Shown: piece after piece, positions 1 through 6,167 of the stretch
Position numbering within the stretch: position 1 is the first letter of the stretch
Layout of the letters: every line of letters starts with the position of its first letter
Source of the DNA: Paracoccaceae bacterium
GTDB taxonomy: Bacteria > Pseudomonadota > Alphaproteobacteria > Rhodobacterales > Rhodobacteraceae
Assembly: GCA_026997055.1 (NCBI GenBank)
Contig: JALWJU010000156.1
Location: 1-6,919, forward strand
Direction of reading: 5' to 3'
Length of the DNA stretch: 6,919 bases
Translations under genes and position numbers: made by a program
Notes under the pieces: model-generated
Seen by the model: only the letters and a program-made list of their open reading frames with translations
Told to the model about the DNA's origin: nothing
Databases searched by the model: none

Positions 1-50
1 CGCTGCAAGGAGGCGACGGATTCTACATGGCGCTGCTTTGGCGCGAGTAG
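1..50 (+). CDS. C-terminal end of an upstream gene, probably RsmB-type 16S rRNA m5C methyltransferase (partial)
   Basis: A reading frame enters from the left edge. Its first whole codon is at base 3 and it stops at TAG 48-50. The visible tail reads LQGGDGFYMALLWRE. The G-G-D-G-F-Y/F-x-A-x-L pattern at the extreme C-terminus is typical of RsmB/Fmu (NOL1/NOP2/Sun) enzymes, which methylate C967 of 16S rRNA using S-adenosylmethionine; in E. coli RsmB the end is likewise G-D-G-F-F-Y-A-K-L. Only 15 residues are visible, so the family call is an inference from one motif. That a gene ends here is better supported than what it encodes. The 3' end lies 109 bases before the cckA start, with no clear terminator hairpin between them. 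Confidence 0.5.
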   Translation, partial: LQGGDGFYMALLWRE

Positions 51-54
51 GTAC

Positions 55-83
55 TTGTTTTTGCAACCGATAGTGGCTTTAGT
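55..83 (+). promoter_or_regulatory. Weak sigma70-like promoter candidate for cckA
   Basis: TTGTTT (55-60) and TTTAGT (78-83) are separated by 17 bases. They match the -35 and -10 consensus at about 3/6 and 4/6 positions. If used, transcription would start near base 90, directly at the CtrA-type box, so bound CtrA would block it. The match is weak and AT-richness alone could produce it, so this is only a candidate. Confidence 0.2.
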
Positions 84-90
84 GGAGATG

Positions 91-105
91 TTAACCACTA
101 CTTAA
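91..105 (+). promoter_or_regulatory. CtrA-type binding box (TTAA-N7-TTAA) upstream of cckA
   Basis: TTAA at 91-94 and TTAA at 102-105 are separated by exactly seven bases (CCACTAC). This matches the full CtrA consensus TTAA-N7-TTAA, including the TTAACC opening typical of the Caulobacter motif. It lies between the upstream stop codon and cckA, 54 bases before the preferred GTG start. CckA is the top kinase of the CckA-ChpT-CtrA phosphorelay in alphaproteobacteria, so a CtrA box here suggests feedback on the pathway's own kinase. The motif is seen directly; binding and its sign (activation or repression) are inferred. Confidence 0.6.
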
Positions 106-159
106 TCTTCTGCCTGTGCAATGGCACCTGGACGAATCATACCAAGGGAGCACCACCGC

Positions 160-2805
160 GTGACGCATCCGGCGCTGAAGCCGCGACCCCTGACCAGGGC
201 CGCCCTGACTCTCTCGCCCCGGGCGGGCTGGCTGCTGCTGCTGGGCGGCCTCCTGCTGGGTGGGAGCTGGAGCGTGCCGTCGCCGCTTCCTTCCCTGGCC
301 CTGATGCTCACGGGGGCGAGCTTCGTCTTCCTCGCCCTGCTGATCCGCCTCATCGCTCAGGTCCACCGGCGCAGGCGGGCGCGCTATTTCCGTATCGTGG
401 AAAGCCTGGTGGAAAACGACGCCGCTCCCAGCTTCGCTACCGATGCGGAGGGGGTCGTCACTTTCCGCAACAATGCCGCGCGCGAGCGTTTCGGTGCGGG
501 AAAGGGGAAGGAGGGAGCAGAAGATGCCGAGGCGGAGGAGACCGGCCACAGCCTGGCCTCTCTCCTGGGCGACCTGTTCGCCTCGCCCCACGCAGTCCTC
601 AACCGCCTGCAGAACAAGGCCCTGATCACCGGATCGGCACGCGAGGACGTGGTGCTGCGCCGCGGGCACATGCGCCTGTCGGTGCATCGAATCGCCGATG
701 GCGACTTCCTCTGGCGCCTGGAAGAGCTTGGCGAGCGCGCTCAGGCGGGGCGTGGCGGCGAAAGCATCAGCCTGCCGATGATGACCGTCTCCAGGACCGG
801 CACGATCCTGTACATGAACGAGGCCATGCGCCGCCTGCTCGGTGGTCGCCAGACCGCGCTGGAGCGGGTATTTACCGAATTGCCGATTGCCAATGGCGCC
901 ATCGCCCAGGTCTCCACCGCCGAGGGCGTGATGCCCCGGCTGGTATGCGAGATCGCCAGTTCGGCCGGGCGGCGCGAGATCTACCTGCTGCCGGAGCCGG
1001 AGACAAACATGATCGAGCCCGGGCAATGGGATCTGCTCGACAGCCTGCCCGTGCCCCTGCTCAAGCTGGACGAAACCGGGCGAATCGTCATGGCCAACCG
1101 CCGTGCACGTCGGCTGCTCGGGGATGACGAGCCGATCGGCAGCATGCTGTCGGATCAGGTGGAGGGTGCCGGACGGCCGATTTCGGAATGGCTGAACGAT
1201 GTCCTGGCCGGCCGCCCCGCCGGCCGTTCGGAAGTAGTCCGGGCGCTGAAACCGGAAACAGAGGTCTTTCTCCAGATCTCGCTCGAGCGTATCAGTGAGC
1301 CGGAAGGCAGGGTGCTGGTCGCGGTGCTGCAGGATGCGACCGAACTGAAAACCATGGAGGCGCAATATCTGCAAAGCCAGAAAATGCAGGCAATCGGTCA
1401 GCTCGCCGGAGGTATCGCCCATGATTTCAACAACCTGCTGACAGCCATCTCCGGCCATTGCGATCTCCTGCTCATGCGCCACGACGAAGCCGATCAGGAT
1501 TATGCCGACCTCTCCCAGATCCGCCAGAATGCCAACCGGGCGGCAACGCTGGTCGGTCAGCTTTTGTCGTTTTCCCGCAAGCAGACCCTGCGCCCGGAGA
1601 TTGTCGATCTGAGTGAAACCCTGGATGACCTGACTCACCTTCTCAACCGGCTGGTCGGGGAAACGGTGGAACTGGTGCTGCACCAGGACCCGGATATCCT
1701 GCCGATCCGGGCCGACAAGCGCCACCTCGAGCAGGTCCTGATGAATCTCGTGGTCAATGCCCGCGATGCCATGCCCGATGGCGGCACCATCCGTATCGAA
1801 ACTCGAAACCTGATCCTCGACACCCCCCTGAAGCGTGACCGCGCCACCGTTCCGCCCGGGGAATATGTGCGTATCAAGGTCGTGGATCAGGGCATGGGCA
1901 TCCCGCCCGAGCGCCTGGACAAGGTCTTCGAGCCCTTCTTCACGACCAAGGGGGCCGGCAAGGGCACCGGCCTCGGTCTTTCCATGGCATATGGTATCGT
2001 CAAACAGACCGGGGGATTCATCTTTGTCGATTCCGAGATCGACGTGGGTACCGAATTTATCCTGCTCTTTCCGGTGGCAGCAGCAGATGCCACCGGAAAG
2101 GAGAGCGAAGCATCCGGACCCGGGAAAGGGAAGGCGGAAGGCGCACAAGCCCCCTCCCGCCAGGACGAAATATTGATACTTCGGAATCCCCAGCCCGCGA
2201 AACCGGCAACTGCGGCCGAAGAGCCACCGCACGGACAAGAAGAACATGATGCGGGCAAAGCGCATGAACCGGGAGCAAGAGAGGAGCACAAAGACACCGA
2301 TGATGCGAGCCTGCGCGAAATCGTCGCCCGCATCTCTGGCACTGCATCCCCCTGCGAGCCATCCGATGCGCTGCAGGAAGCGGAGGAGTCTCCCAAAGAA
2401 GAGCCGGCGCCCCCGGTGCCGACCCATCCCCAGACGTCCCTTTCCGGAGTGGTCCTGCTGGTGGAGGATGAGGCGCCGGTGCGGGCCTTTGCCTCTCGCG
2501 CCCTGCGAATGCGGGGCTTTACCGTTCTGGAGGCCGAAAATGCGGAAGAGGCCTTGAAAACACTGGAGGATCAAAGCCTTAAGGTTGATGTCTTCGTGAC
2601 GGATGTGATCATGCCGGGCATGGATGGTCCCACTTGGGTATCAAAGGCGCTGAAAAGTCGCCCCGGGGTCAAGGTCGTATTCGTTTCGGGCTATGCCGAG
2701 GATTCCGTGTCCGAGCATCAGGCGCGTATTCCCAATTCGGTATTCCTTCCCAAACCCTTTTCTCTTTCGGAACTCACCAGCACCGTAAAACAGCAGCTTC
2801 ACTGA
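160..2805 (+). CDS. cckA: CckA-type hybrid sensor histidine kinase (cell-cycle phosphorelay)
   Basis: Numbering is from GTG 160 (881 residues). That start has AAGGGAG at 144-150, nine bases upstream; the in-frame ATG at 121 has no ribosome site. Two membrane helices (about 23-37 and 46-67) precede an Arg-rich cytoplasmic edge. PAS-like segments follow at about 76-195, 205-285 and 290-402. The DHp H-box GGIAHDFNN carries phospho-acceptor His421. The CA domain shows the N-box around Asn533, Asp576 in DQGMG, the FEPFFTTK F-box and GTGLGL at 602-607. A roughly 120-residue Glu/Ala/Pro-rich linker (640-759) leads to a receiver domain with Glu769-Asp770-Glu771, phospho-acceptor Asp815 in TDVIMPG and Lys865 in LPKPF. 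In relatives CckA phosphorylates ChpT, which passes phosphate to CtrA and CpdR. In Rhodobacterales this pathway controls motility, gene transfer agents and cell division. Membrane location is expected. All catalytic residues are present. It is longer than Caulobacter CckA (691 residues), mainly through the linker and an extra PAS-like segment. Confidence 0.93.
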   Translation: MTHPALKPRPLTRAALTLSPRAGWLLLLGGLLLGGSWSVPSPLPSLALMLTGASFVFLALLIRLIAQVHRRRRARYFRIVESLVENDAAPSFATDAEGVVTFRNNAARERFGAGKGKEGAEDAEAEETGHSLASLLGDLFASPHAVLNRLQNKALITGSAREDVVLRRGHMRLSVHRIADGDFLWRLEELGERAQAGRGGESISLPMMTVSRTGTILYMNEAMRRLLGGRQTALERVFTELPIANGAIAQVSTAEGVMPRLVCEIASSAGRREIYLLPEPETNMIEPGQWDLLDSLPVPLLKLDETGRIVMANRRARRLLGDDEPIGSMLSDQVEGAGRPISEWLNDVLAGRPAGRSEVVRALKPETEVFLQISLERISEPEGRVLVAVLQDATELKTMEAQYLQSQKMQAIGQLAGGIAHDFNNLLTAISGHCDLLLMRHDEADQDYADLSQIRQNANRAATLVGQLLSFSRKQTLRPEIVDLSETLDDLTHLLNRLVGETVELVLHQDPDILPIRADKRHLEQVLMNLVVNARDAMPDGGTIRIETRNLILDTPLKRDRATVPPGEYVRIKVVDQGMGIPPERLDKVFEPFFTTKGAGKGTGLGLSMAYGIVKQTGGFIFVDSEIDVGTEFILLFPVAAADATGKESEASGPGKGKAEGAQAPSRQDEILILRNPQPAKPATAAEEPPHGQEEHDAGKAHEPGAREEHKDTDDASLREIVARISGTASPCEPSDALQEAEESPKEEPAPPVPTHPQTSLSGVVLLVEDEAPVRAFASRALRMRGFTVLEAENAEEALKTLEDQSLKVDVFVTDVIMPGMDGPTWVSKALKSRPGVKVVFVSGYAEDSVSEHQARIPNSVFLPKPFSLSELTSTVKQQLH

Positions 2806-2867
2806 TCAGTATTCCTTGCCGGGTATTGCAACCCGACGTCCGGAAATTCCGCCGGGGATTGCGCCGG

Positions 2868-2898
2868 CGCCCCTGCCGGACATGCCCCGGCAGGGGCG
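2868..2898 (+). terminator. Strong GC hairpin downstream of cckA, candidate terminator
   Basis: The 12-base arm CGCCCCTGCCGG (2868-2879) pairs perfectly with CCGGCAGGGGCG (2887-2898) around a 7-base loop. It begins 62 bases after the cckA stop. No T-run follows, so if it ends transcription it is a non-canonical or Rho-assisted terminator, or a 3'-end stabiliser. Its position in a convergent gap supports a transcript-end role. Confidence 0.5.
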
Positions 2899-3110
2899 GT
2901 CCATTCCGATATTCCGTGGAGTTGCAAAACCAGCCGTGGAGGACGGCACCGTCAAATACCTTTCGCACTTTTTGTCATGCGCCGACGGCTCCTTGAGCTT
3001 GCTCCGCGAATAGCGGGGTCATGTTCATGTATTTCCGGGTTGCTCACTGGGGGCCGGCGATTCGATCCATGCCGCGCGGCTGGCGTGTTCCCGCGTCATG
3101 TACCGCTCCA

Positions 3111-3136
3111 TCAGCGGCCTTGGCCAAGGTCGCTGA
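3111..3136. repeat. 26-base near-perfect palindrome, candidate terminator for the minus-strand acyltransferase transcript
   Basis: The arms (3111-3123 and 3124-3136) are mutually reverse-complementary except for one G-T pair, which would be a wobble in RNA. The outer arms are TCAGCG and CGCTGA and the centre is CTTGGCCAAG. As RNA this folds to about 11 pairs with a GGCC tetraloop. It lies 95 bases past the acyltransferase stop on the minus strand. There is no T-run on either side, so it could also be a dimeric protein-binding site. Confidence 0.45.
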
Positions 3137-3230
3137 CGGGGCAACATGGCAGGGCCGAGATACAGAAGGATCGGCTCTTGCCCTGCATTTCATCCCATTG
3201 CCTGCCAAGTTTGCACCACAACAAAGGGGG

Positions 3231-4154
3231 TCACCGTGATGAGGGGGAAGCAGGCGGGGACGGCTGGGAGGCGGGAGCGCTCATGCCCTCGGGAACCAGC
3301 CAGCGGCGATGTACCCACATCCATTGCCCCATATGCGCGCGCACTCGTGCCTCGAGGCTGTCATTGACCTGCTGCATCATGGTTCGCGGGTCGGAATGGG
3401 GGATCGGCTCTTCCACCACCACATCGAAGTCCAGTCCGCTTGCCAGCCGGATGCCATAGACCGGGATCAGCAGGGCGTCGTATTTCAGCGCCATTTCCGC
3501 TGGCGACAGGGTGGTGAGCGCGGGCCTGCCAAAGAAGCTGAGCCAGGCTCCGTCGGGCTCGCGCTGGTCGATCAGCAGGGCGACCATGTGCCCCGCGCGC
3601 AGATGTCGCATCATCCGGGTCAGGCCGCGGCGGTTGCGCTCGAAGGCGGGCTCGGCGATGGCTTTCAGATGACGCACGTAATGGGCGTTGACATAAGGGT
3701 TGCTCATCGGGCGATAGACCCCGCCGACAGCGTGGCCGGCGCGGGAAAACACCGCCCGCGCCACGTCGTAGCTGCCGAAATGGCCGGAAACGGCGATGAT
3801 CGGCCGCCGCTCCCGCCGGGCCTGCTCCAGGATTTTCACGCCGGGACCGCGCATCTGCAGATTTTCGATGCGGCGAAGCAGGGCCTTGCGCGAATACATC
3901 TCGCCGATCATCCGCCCGATATTGTCCGCCGATGCGCGGGCGATGCGCCGGGCCTGCTTTCGGCTCAGTTCCGGACAGACCAGTGCCAGGTTCTTCAGGG
4001 CGCGTTTCTCATGGCCGCTGACAGGGGCGACGACATGGGCCGTGACCCAGCCGATCAGCGGAATGCGCCAGCTGTAGGGCAGGGCCCTGGGCAGGGTCAG
4101 CAGGCTGATCACGAACAGGTTTTCCAGCCATGCCCGCACTGCTTTCCCGTCCAT
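3231..4154 (-). CDS. LpxL/HtrB-family lysophospholipid (lauroyl) acyltransferase
   Basis: This 307-residue protein matches the length and layout of the LpxL/LpxM/HtrB family (PF03279). Those inner-membrane enzymes move an acyl chain from acyl carrier protein onto a lipid A precursor or another lipid. The catalytic H-x4-D motif is GHFGSYD, with His125 and Asp130. Other family signatures are the GVYRPMSNPY segment (145-154), LLIDQREPDGAW with a following FFGRPA loop (193-212), and the C-terminal WMWVHRRW (278-285). A hydrophobic N-terminal segment (about 12-45) fits a membrane anchor. The last 20 or so residues are a Pro/Ser/Ala-rich tail. The start ATG at 4154 gives the usual family N-terminus but lacks a clear ribosome site; GTG five codons later follows GGGAAA and is an alternative. 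The gene sits 135 bases downstream of purB on the same strand. The exact acceptor lipid cannot be told from sequence, so no specific symbol is given. Confidence 0.88.
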   Translation of the reverse strand: MDGKAVRAWLENLFVISLLTLPRALPYSWRIPLIGWVTAHVVAPVSGHEKRALKNLALVCPELSRKQARRIARASADNIGRMIGEMYSRKALLRRIENLQMRGPGVKILEQARRERRPIIAVSGHFGSYDVARAVFSRAGHAVGGVYRPMSNPYVNAHYVRHLKAIAEPAFERNRRGLTRMMRHLRAGHMVALLIDQREPDGAWLSFFGRPALTTLSPAEMALKYDALLIPVYGIRLASGLDFDVVVEEPIPHSDPRTMMQQVNDSLEARVRAHMGQWMWVHRRWLVPEGMSAPASQPSPPASPSSR

Positions 4155-4177
4155 TCCGGCGCCCGTTCGTTACCCGA

Positions 4178-4202
4178 TCCCGGTCAAAGCCATAGACCGG
4201 GG
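4178..4202 (-). other. Hairpin between purB and the acyltransferase gene
   Basis: CCCGGTC (4179-4185) and GACCGGG (4195-4201) form seven perfect pairs around a 9-base loop, plus an outer G-T. On the minus strand this lies 24 bases before the acyltransferase start codon. It is not followed by a T-run. It may partly separate the two genes by attenuation or processing, or be incidental in GC-rich DNA. The rest of the 135-base gap (4155-4289) holds only short palindromes such as TTCCGCGGAA at 4260-4269. Confidence 0.3.
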
Positions 4203-4289
4203 GGCAGGACAGGGCAAGGGCAGAAGCCGGAAGCGCGGCCGCCAGGCAGCGGGAGACGGTTCCGCGGAAAATCGCCCGGCTCGCCCCGG

Positions 4290-5612
4290 CTATGCCCGCG
4301 CGTCCCGGCCCTCCCCGAATACCCGGGCAAAAATCGTGTCCACATGCCTGGTGTGATAGGCGAGGTCGAATTGCTCTTCGATCTCCTCGGGGCCGAGCGC
4401 GGCCGTCACTTCCGGGTCGGCCAGAAGCTCCTCGCGGAAATCCTTGCCCTCTTCCCAGACCTTCATCGCGTTGCGCTGCACCAGCCGGTAGGCGTCCTCG
4501 CGGCTCACACCCGCCTGGGTCAGCGCCAGCAGCGCCCTTTGCGAGTGGATCAGGCCGCGGAACTTGTGCAGGTTTTCCAGCATGTTGTCCGGGTAGATCA
4601 CCAGATTCTCGATGAGCCCCGTGAGCCGCGCGAGGGCAAAGTCCAGCGTCACCGTGGTATCGGGGCCGATATTGCGCTCGACGGAGGAGTGCGAGATGTC
4701 GCGCTCGTGCCAGAGGGTGACATTCTCGAGCGCCGGCACCACGCTCATGCGGATGAGGCGGGCAAGGCCCGTGAGGTTTTCGCTCAGCACCGGGTTCCTC
4801 TTGTGCGGCATCGCGCTGGAGCCCTTCTGCCCTTTCGAGAAGAACTCCTCCGCCTCCAGCACCTCGGTGCGCTGCATGTGGCGGATCTCGGTGGCGATGT
4901 TCTCGATGCTCGCGCCGATCACCGCCAGCGTGGCAAAGAACATCGCATGGCGGTCGCGCGGGATCACCTGGGTCGAGATCGGCTCGGGGCTGAGGCCCAT
5001 TTTCTCGCAGACATGGGCCTCTACCGCCGGGTCGATATTGGCGAATGTCCCCACCGCGCCGGAAATCGCCCCGGTCGCCACCTCCGCGCGGGCCTGTTTC
5101 AGACGCGCCAGGTTGCGGTCCATCTCGGCGTAAAAGCGCGCGAAGGTGAGGCCCATCGTGGTGGGCTCGGCGTGGATTCCGTGGCTGCGGCCGATGCGGA
5201 TCGTGTGCTTGTGCTCATGGGCGCGCTTCTTCAGCGCCGCGAGCAGGGCTTCCATGTCGGCAATCAAGAGGTCGGCGGCGCGCACCAGCTGCACGTTATA
5301 GGTGGTGTCGAGCACGTCCGAGCTGGTCATCCCCTGATGCACGAAACGCGCGGCTTCCGGCCCGATGATCTCGGCCAGATGGGTGAGAAAGGCGATCACG
5401 TCATGCTTCGTCACCGCCTCGATCTCGTCAATGCGCGCGACGTCAAAGGTCGCATCCTTCGCCTTCCACACCGCTTCGGCATTTTCGCGCGGGATCACGC
5501 CAAGCGCGGCCTGGGCATCGCAGGCATGGGCCTCGATCTCGTACCAGATACGAAACTTGCTCTCGGGCGACCAGATGGCGACCATTTCGGGGCGGGAGTA
5601 GCGGGGGATCAT
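4290..5612 (-). CDS. purB: Adenylosuccinate lyase
   Basis: PurB cleaves adenylosuccinate to AMP and fumarate, and SAICAR to AICAR and fumarate, acting twice in purine synthesis as a cytosolic homotetramer. The 440-residue protein opens with MIPRYSRPEMVAIWSPESKF, the usual PurB N-terminus. It carries the substrate-binding TSSDV (96-100), the catalytic His region GRSHGIHAEPTT with His144 (141-152), and the fumarase/aspartase superfamily signature GSSAMPHKRNP (264-274), whose flexible loop holds the catalytic serine (Ser265/266). Length fits the 430-440 residue bacterial type rather than the 456-residue E. coli form. The ATG at 5612 is preceded by AAAAGG six bases upstream on the coding strand. 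The frame stays open further upstream, but that part overlaps the divergent DUF6314-type gene and lacks PurB features, so I reject a longer start. It could be co-transcribed with the downstream acyltransferase gene. Confidence 0.96.
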   Translation of the reverse strand: MIPRYSRPEMVAIWSPESKFRIWYEIEAHACDAQAALGVIPRENAEAVWKAKDATFDVARIDEIEAVTKHDVIAFLTHLAEIIGPEAARFVHQGMTSSDVLDTTYNVQLVRAADLLIADMEALLAALKKRAHEHKHTIRIGRSHGIHAEPTTMGLTFARFYAEMDRNLARLKQARAEVATGAISGAVGTFANIDPAVEAHVCEKMGLSPEPISTQVIPRDRHAMFFATLAVIGASIENIATEIRHMQRTEVLEAEEFFSKGQKGSSAMPHKRNPVLSENLTGLARLIRMSVVPALENVTLWHERDISHSSVERNIGPDTTVTLDFALARLTGLIENLVIYPDNMLENLHKFRGLIHSQRALLALTQAGVSREDAYRLVQRNAMKVWEEGKDFREELLADPEVTAALGPEEIEEQFDLAYHTRHVDTIFARVFGEGRDARA

Positions 5613-5655
5613 GGCGGGCCTTTTCGTTTGCTGCAGGGACGCGCACCTCTTAGAC

Positions 5656-5671
5656 TTGCCGCGCGGGGCAA
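5656..5671. promoter_or_regulatory. Small inverted repeat in the purB/DUF6314 divergent promoter region
   Basis: TTGCC (5656-5660) and GGCAA (5667-5671) form a 5-base inverted repeat with a 6-base centre. They sit in the middle of the 75-base region that must hold promoters for both divergent genes. The symmetry suggests a possible operator, but such a short repeat is common by chance. I could not identify convincing -35/-10 pairs on either strand. Confidence 0.2.
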
Positions 5672-5687
5672 ACAAGAGAGGGCCGGG

Positions 5688-6116
5688 ATGAAAGCCGGGA
5701 TGAATGCAGGCAAGGGGCCGCGCGGGCTTGAGGATTTCGTCGGGCGCTGGCGCTTTCGCCGCCGGATCGAGGGGCGGAGCGGCGCGCCGGGGCGGCTGTT
5801 TGACGGAATCGCCCGCTTCTCGCCGGTACCGGGGGGGCTGGCTTACGAGGAATCCGGCGAAGCATGGCCGGAGCGGCGCGCCACCCGCCTGACATGGCAC
5901 GCCGTCGCAGGCGGGGGAGTGGACCTGCGCTTCACCGATGGCAGCGATTTCCACCATATCTCTCTCGCGCGCCCCGTTGCCTCCGCCTGGTACGAGGCCG
6001 ACGGGCGGCGCCACGAGCTGAGCTACAATTTCACCCGCTGGCCCCGGTGGCGTGCGATCTGGCGTGTGCGCGACGCGGCGTCCGACACGACCATGATCAC
6101 CGATTACCGCCGTTGA
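5688..6116 (+). CDS. DUF6314 family protein
   Basis: This 142-residue soluble protein has no signal peptide or membrane segment and no known function. The pattern fits DUF6314 proteins, common in Rhodobacteraceae: an N-terminal F-x-G-R-W-x-x-x-R-x-I (FVGRWRFRRRI, 17-27), a central FTDGSDFHHI (82-91), and a C-terminal block with YNF-x-x-WP-x-W-x-x-x-W-x-V (113-127) ending in DYRR. The repeating Trp/Arg strands suggest a small beta-barrel or lipocalin-like fold, which is inference. The stretch 98-110 looks divergent from the H-x-C-x-x-D-x-Y type segment I recall in relatives. ATG 5688 is chosen because GAGAGGG (5676-5682) lies five bases upstream; ATG 5700 is a less supported alternative. The gene diverges from purB and lies 66 bases before bioY, so it may share a transcript with bioY. 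Confidence 0.8.
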   Translation: MKAGMNAGKGPRGLEDFVGRWRFRRRIEGRSGAPGRLFDGIARFSPVPGGLAYEESGEAWPERRATRLTWHAVAGGGVDLRFTDGSDFHHISLARPVASAWYEADGRRHELSYNFTRWPRWRAIWRVRDAASDTTMITDYRR

Positions 6117-6152
6117 GGGCTTGCGTGAGTTTCACGGGTCGGGCAAAAGACG

Positions 6153-6167
6153 GTAACGCAATATTAA
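6153..6167 (+). promoter_or_regulatory. CtrA-like box with one mismatch upstream of bioY
   Basis: GTAA (6153-6156), seven bases, then TTAA (6164-6167) matches the CtrA consensus at seven of eight fixed positions and is followed by CCC. It ends 15 bases before the bioY start codon, where a bound regulator would more likely repress than activate. A -10-like TATTAA (6162-6167) overlaps it, without a good -35. A BioR-type palindrome was looked for and not seen. This is tentative. Confidence 0.25.

Larger units (their letters stand above)
2806..3230. other. Convergent intergenic spacer (425 bases) without a supported gene
   Basis: This lies between the 3' ends of cckA (+) and the acyltransferase gene (-). 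No open frame here has a convincing ribosome site or recognisable protein. I found no tRNA or riboswitch fold by eye. It holds several inverted repeats: 2820-2835 (CGGGT/ACCCG, 6-base loop), 2841-2851 (CGGAA/TTCCG), 2861-2870 (GCGCCGGCGC), the strong hairpin 2868-2898, 2942-2953 (GACGG/CCGTC) and the near-perfect palindrome 3111-3136. Two of these plausibly end the converging transcripts. The stretch 2954-3110 shows nothing I can assign. Confidence 0.7.

Noticed and set aside
121..159. Upstream ATG (121) as the cckA start
   Set aside because: No ribosome site precedes it, while GTG 160 has AAGGGAG at proper spacing and the hydrophobic N-terminus follows soon after. It cannot be excluded without N-terminal data.
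91..2574. 827-residue open frame on the minus strand across cckA
   Set aside because: It is antisense to a gene with complete, recognisable kinase and receiver motifs. Its translation has no recognisable domain. Long antisense frames are common in GC-rich genomes because stop codons are rare opposite GC-biased codons.
3045..3090. tRNA-like T-loop (GGCGATTCGATCC)
   Set aside because: No matching 5-pair T-stem, anticodon arm or acceptor stem could be drawn around it.
3021..3239. Small plus-strand frame in the convergent gap (72 residues)
   Set aside because: There is no ribosome site and no recognisable motif, and its composition is typical of noncoding GC-rich sequence. It also ends antisense to the acyltransferase 3' end.
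3309..5687. Long plus-strand frame running antisense to the acyltransferase and purB genes into the DUF6314-type gene
   Set aside because: Only the last 142 codons, from ATG 5688 with a good ribosome site, form a recognisable protein. The rest is the complement of two well-supported genes and its His/Gln/Arg-rich translation matches nothing I know.
5613..6014. N-terminal extension of purB on the minus strand
   Set aside because: The extension is antisense to the DUF6314-type gene. The ATG at 5612 gives the standard PurB N-terminus with a ribosome site.
6124..6136. Mini-hairpin CGTGA-GTT-TCACG after the DUF6314-type gene
   Set aside because: Five pairs with a 3-base loop and no T-run are too weak to call a terminator.
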